The notes under the pieces: generated by a model
What the model saw: only the letters and a program-made list of their open reading frames with translations
Database searches by the model: none
What the model was told of the DNA's origin: nothing
Assembly (NCBI GenBank): GCA_013400115.1
Contig: VXBP01005618.1
Span: 124,001-188,000, forward strand
Origin: Rhinopomastus cyanomelas
Taxonomy: Eukaryota > Chordata > Aves > Bucerotiformes > Rhinopomastidae
Reading direction: 5' to 3'
DNA length: 64,000 nt
Position numbers and translations under genes: made by a program
In this document: positions 63,181-64,000 of the stretch, one piece after another
Numbering within the stretch: position 1 is the first letter of the stretch
Layout: the number at the start of each line of letters is the position of its first letter

Positions 63181-64000
63181 AGTTAGATCCATTATAGCAG
63201 CAGCTCCTCTCCTTGTGCAAGGACAAGTGAGCCCCAGGCATCTCCTAGGAGCAGCTGGAGACACCCCCAGCCAGCAGCAGCAGCTCCTCGATGCCCCAGG
63301 AAGGGCTTTAAGTGGGAATGGGAAGTGTAATGCAGACCTCCTCTGCTTTCTGGAGAGTCAAAGTGACCCCATGTGCTCCGTTCAGTTTCTCCCTGTCCTA
63401 GGGTGTTTTGCAGGCTACAGCTTGCCCATCGCTGCTCATTTGCCCAGCTCCAGAAAAGGCCCCATAATGTCACCTCTGTGAAGACTCCCAAGTGCTCCTG
63501 TGGGGCTGCAGTGCGGGCAGGGTGCTCAGGAGAGAGAGCAAGCCAGTGCCTGGGGGCAGCACAGGGGTGGCTCCTTGACTGGCAGCAATGCTGCTCTGGG
63601 CTACAGCCGGCCCACTGGCCTCTTTGTAAAGCCGTAGGGCGCTGCTGCGAGCAGCTGTGCCCCGAGAAACGCAGAGGTGCCATCAAAGCTCCGAGGGTTT
63701 GCATCGTGTCTCCCAAGCCCGTGTGCAAGCACCCAGTCTTGGGCTCAGACTGCGCCTCCCCTCTCTGCACGCGCTGGGCACGGGCTGGCTCCCGACACAG
63801 CACCGCAAGGGAGCCGCCAGTTGAAGGGAAGAGGCAGGGCACCCAGGCTGCGCCACTTCGTGCTCCAGTTGTCTCCGTGGAACAAGCTATCCAGCCGCGT
63901 CCCAGTCTCGATGAGCTGGCGATGGCTGGGCAGCAAAGAAGGAAGGCAACGTGAGAGGAGACCCACTCGGCAGTTCCGGGATCGTTCTGCTGCAGTAAAA

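Larger units (their letters stand above)
58591..64000 (+). other. Region downstream of GFPT1, no recognised gene
   Basis: It is GC-rich and contains an isolated AATAAA at 61385-61390 and two antisense CR1 copies. In human the next gene beyond GFPT1 is ANTXR1, but I recognise none of its exons. ORFs up to 216 codons on both strands have no family resemblance. Confidence 0.55.

Noticed and set aside
63192..63842. 216-codon minus-strand frame near the window end
   Set aside because: It has no family resemblance, is Ser/Gly/Gln-rich, and starts beside a CR1 copy.

Overview
The window is bird nuclear DNA. It is GC-rich and gene-dense with compact introns, and it carries many CR1 LINE fragments, most of them 3' ends. 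It holds three neighbouring genes, all on the + strand, in the order AAK1 - NFU1 - GFPT1. This matches the order I know from human 2p13.3 and would be a microchromosome segment in a bird. The species cannot be fixed from the sequence. Every intron I could define is GT-AG. All exon calls rest on conserved peptides, matching splice phases and family protein lengths.

Region by region: positions 1-1531 are AAK1 intron. From 1532 to 8689 lie the last five coding exons of the usual long AAK1 isoform (AP2-associated kinase, endocytosis), ending in a clathrin-box-like tail, followed by a 3'UTR to about 10.25-10.63 kb. At 16093-17243 there is a second possible last exon for AAK1. It has the same splice phase, is open for about 382 codons and carries four D-x-F-x-x-A-P-F repeats. 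The interval 17.2-21.7 kb is non-coding. NFU1 (mitochondrial iron-sulfur scaffold) starts in a CpG island at 22428 and is complete in eight exons to 30964 (253 aa). A second GC-rich island at about 31.97-32.95 kb is the likely GFPT1 promoter. GFPT1 coding exons 2-19 run from 39048 to 55021 and give residues 3-681 of the 681-aa ubiquitous isoform of glutamine:fructose-6-phosphate amidotransferase. The tiny first coding exon was not found, and the sequence has two N positions in GC-rich tracts where it could be missing. A 3.5-kb 3'UTR ends at an AATAAA at 58569. From 58.6 to 64 kb I see only CR1 pieces and no recognisable gene.

The genes do not form a pathway. AAK1 acts in clathrin-mediated endocytosis, NFU1 in mitochondrial 4Fe-4S delivery, and GFPT1 at the entry to the hexosamine pathway. 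Their linkage is ancestral synteny.

The most interesting observations are: a 54-nt candidate cassette exon in GFPT1 intron 8, at the same site, phase and length as the mammalian muscle-specific exon but with a different peptide; the alternative AAK1 terminal exon; inverted CR1 pairs flanking blocks of GFPT1 exons; and CTCF-, YY1- and XBP1-like sites at the promoters.
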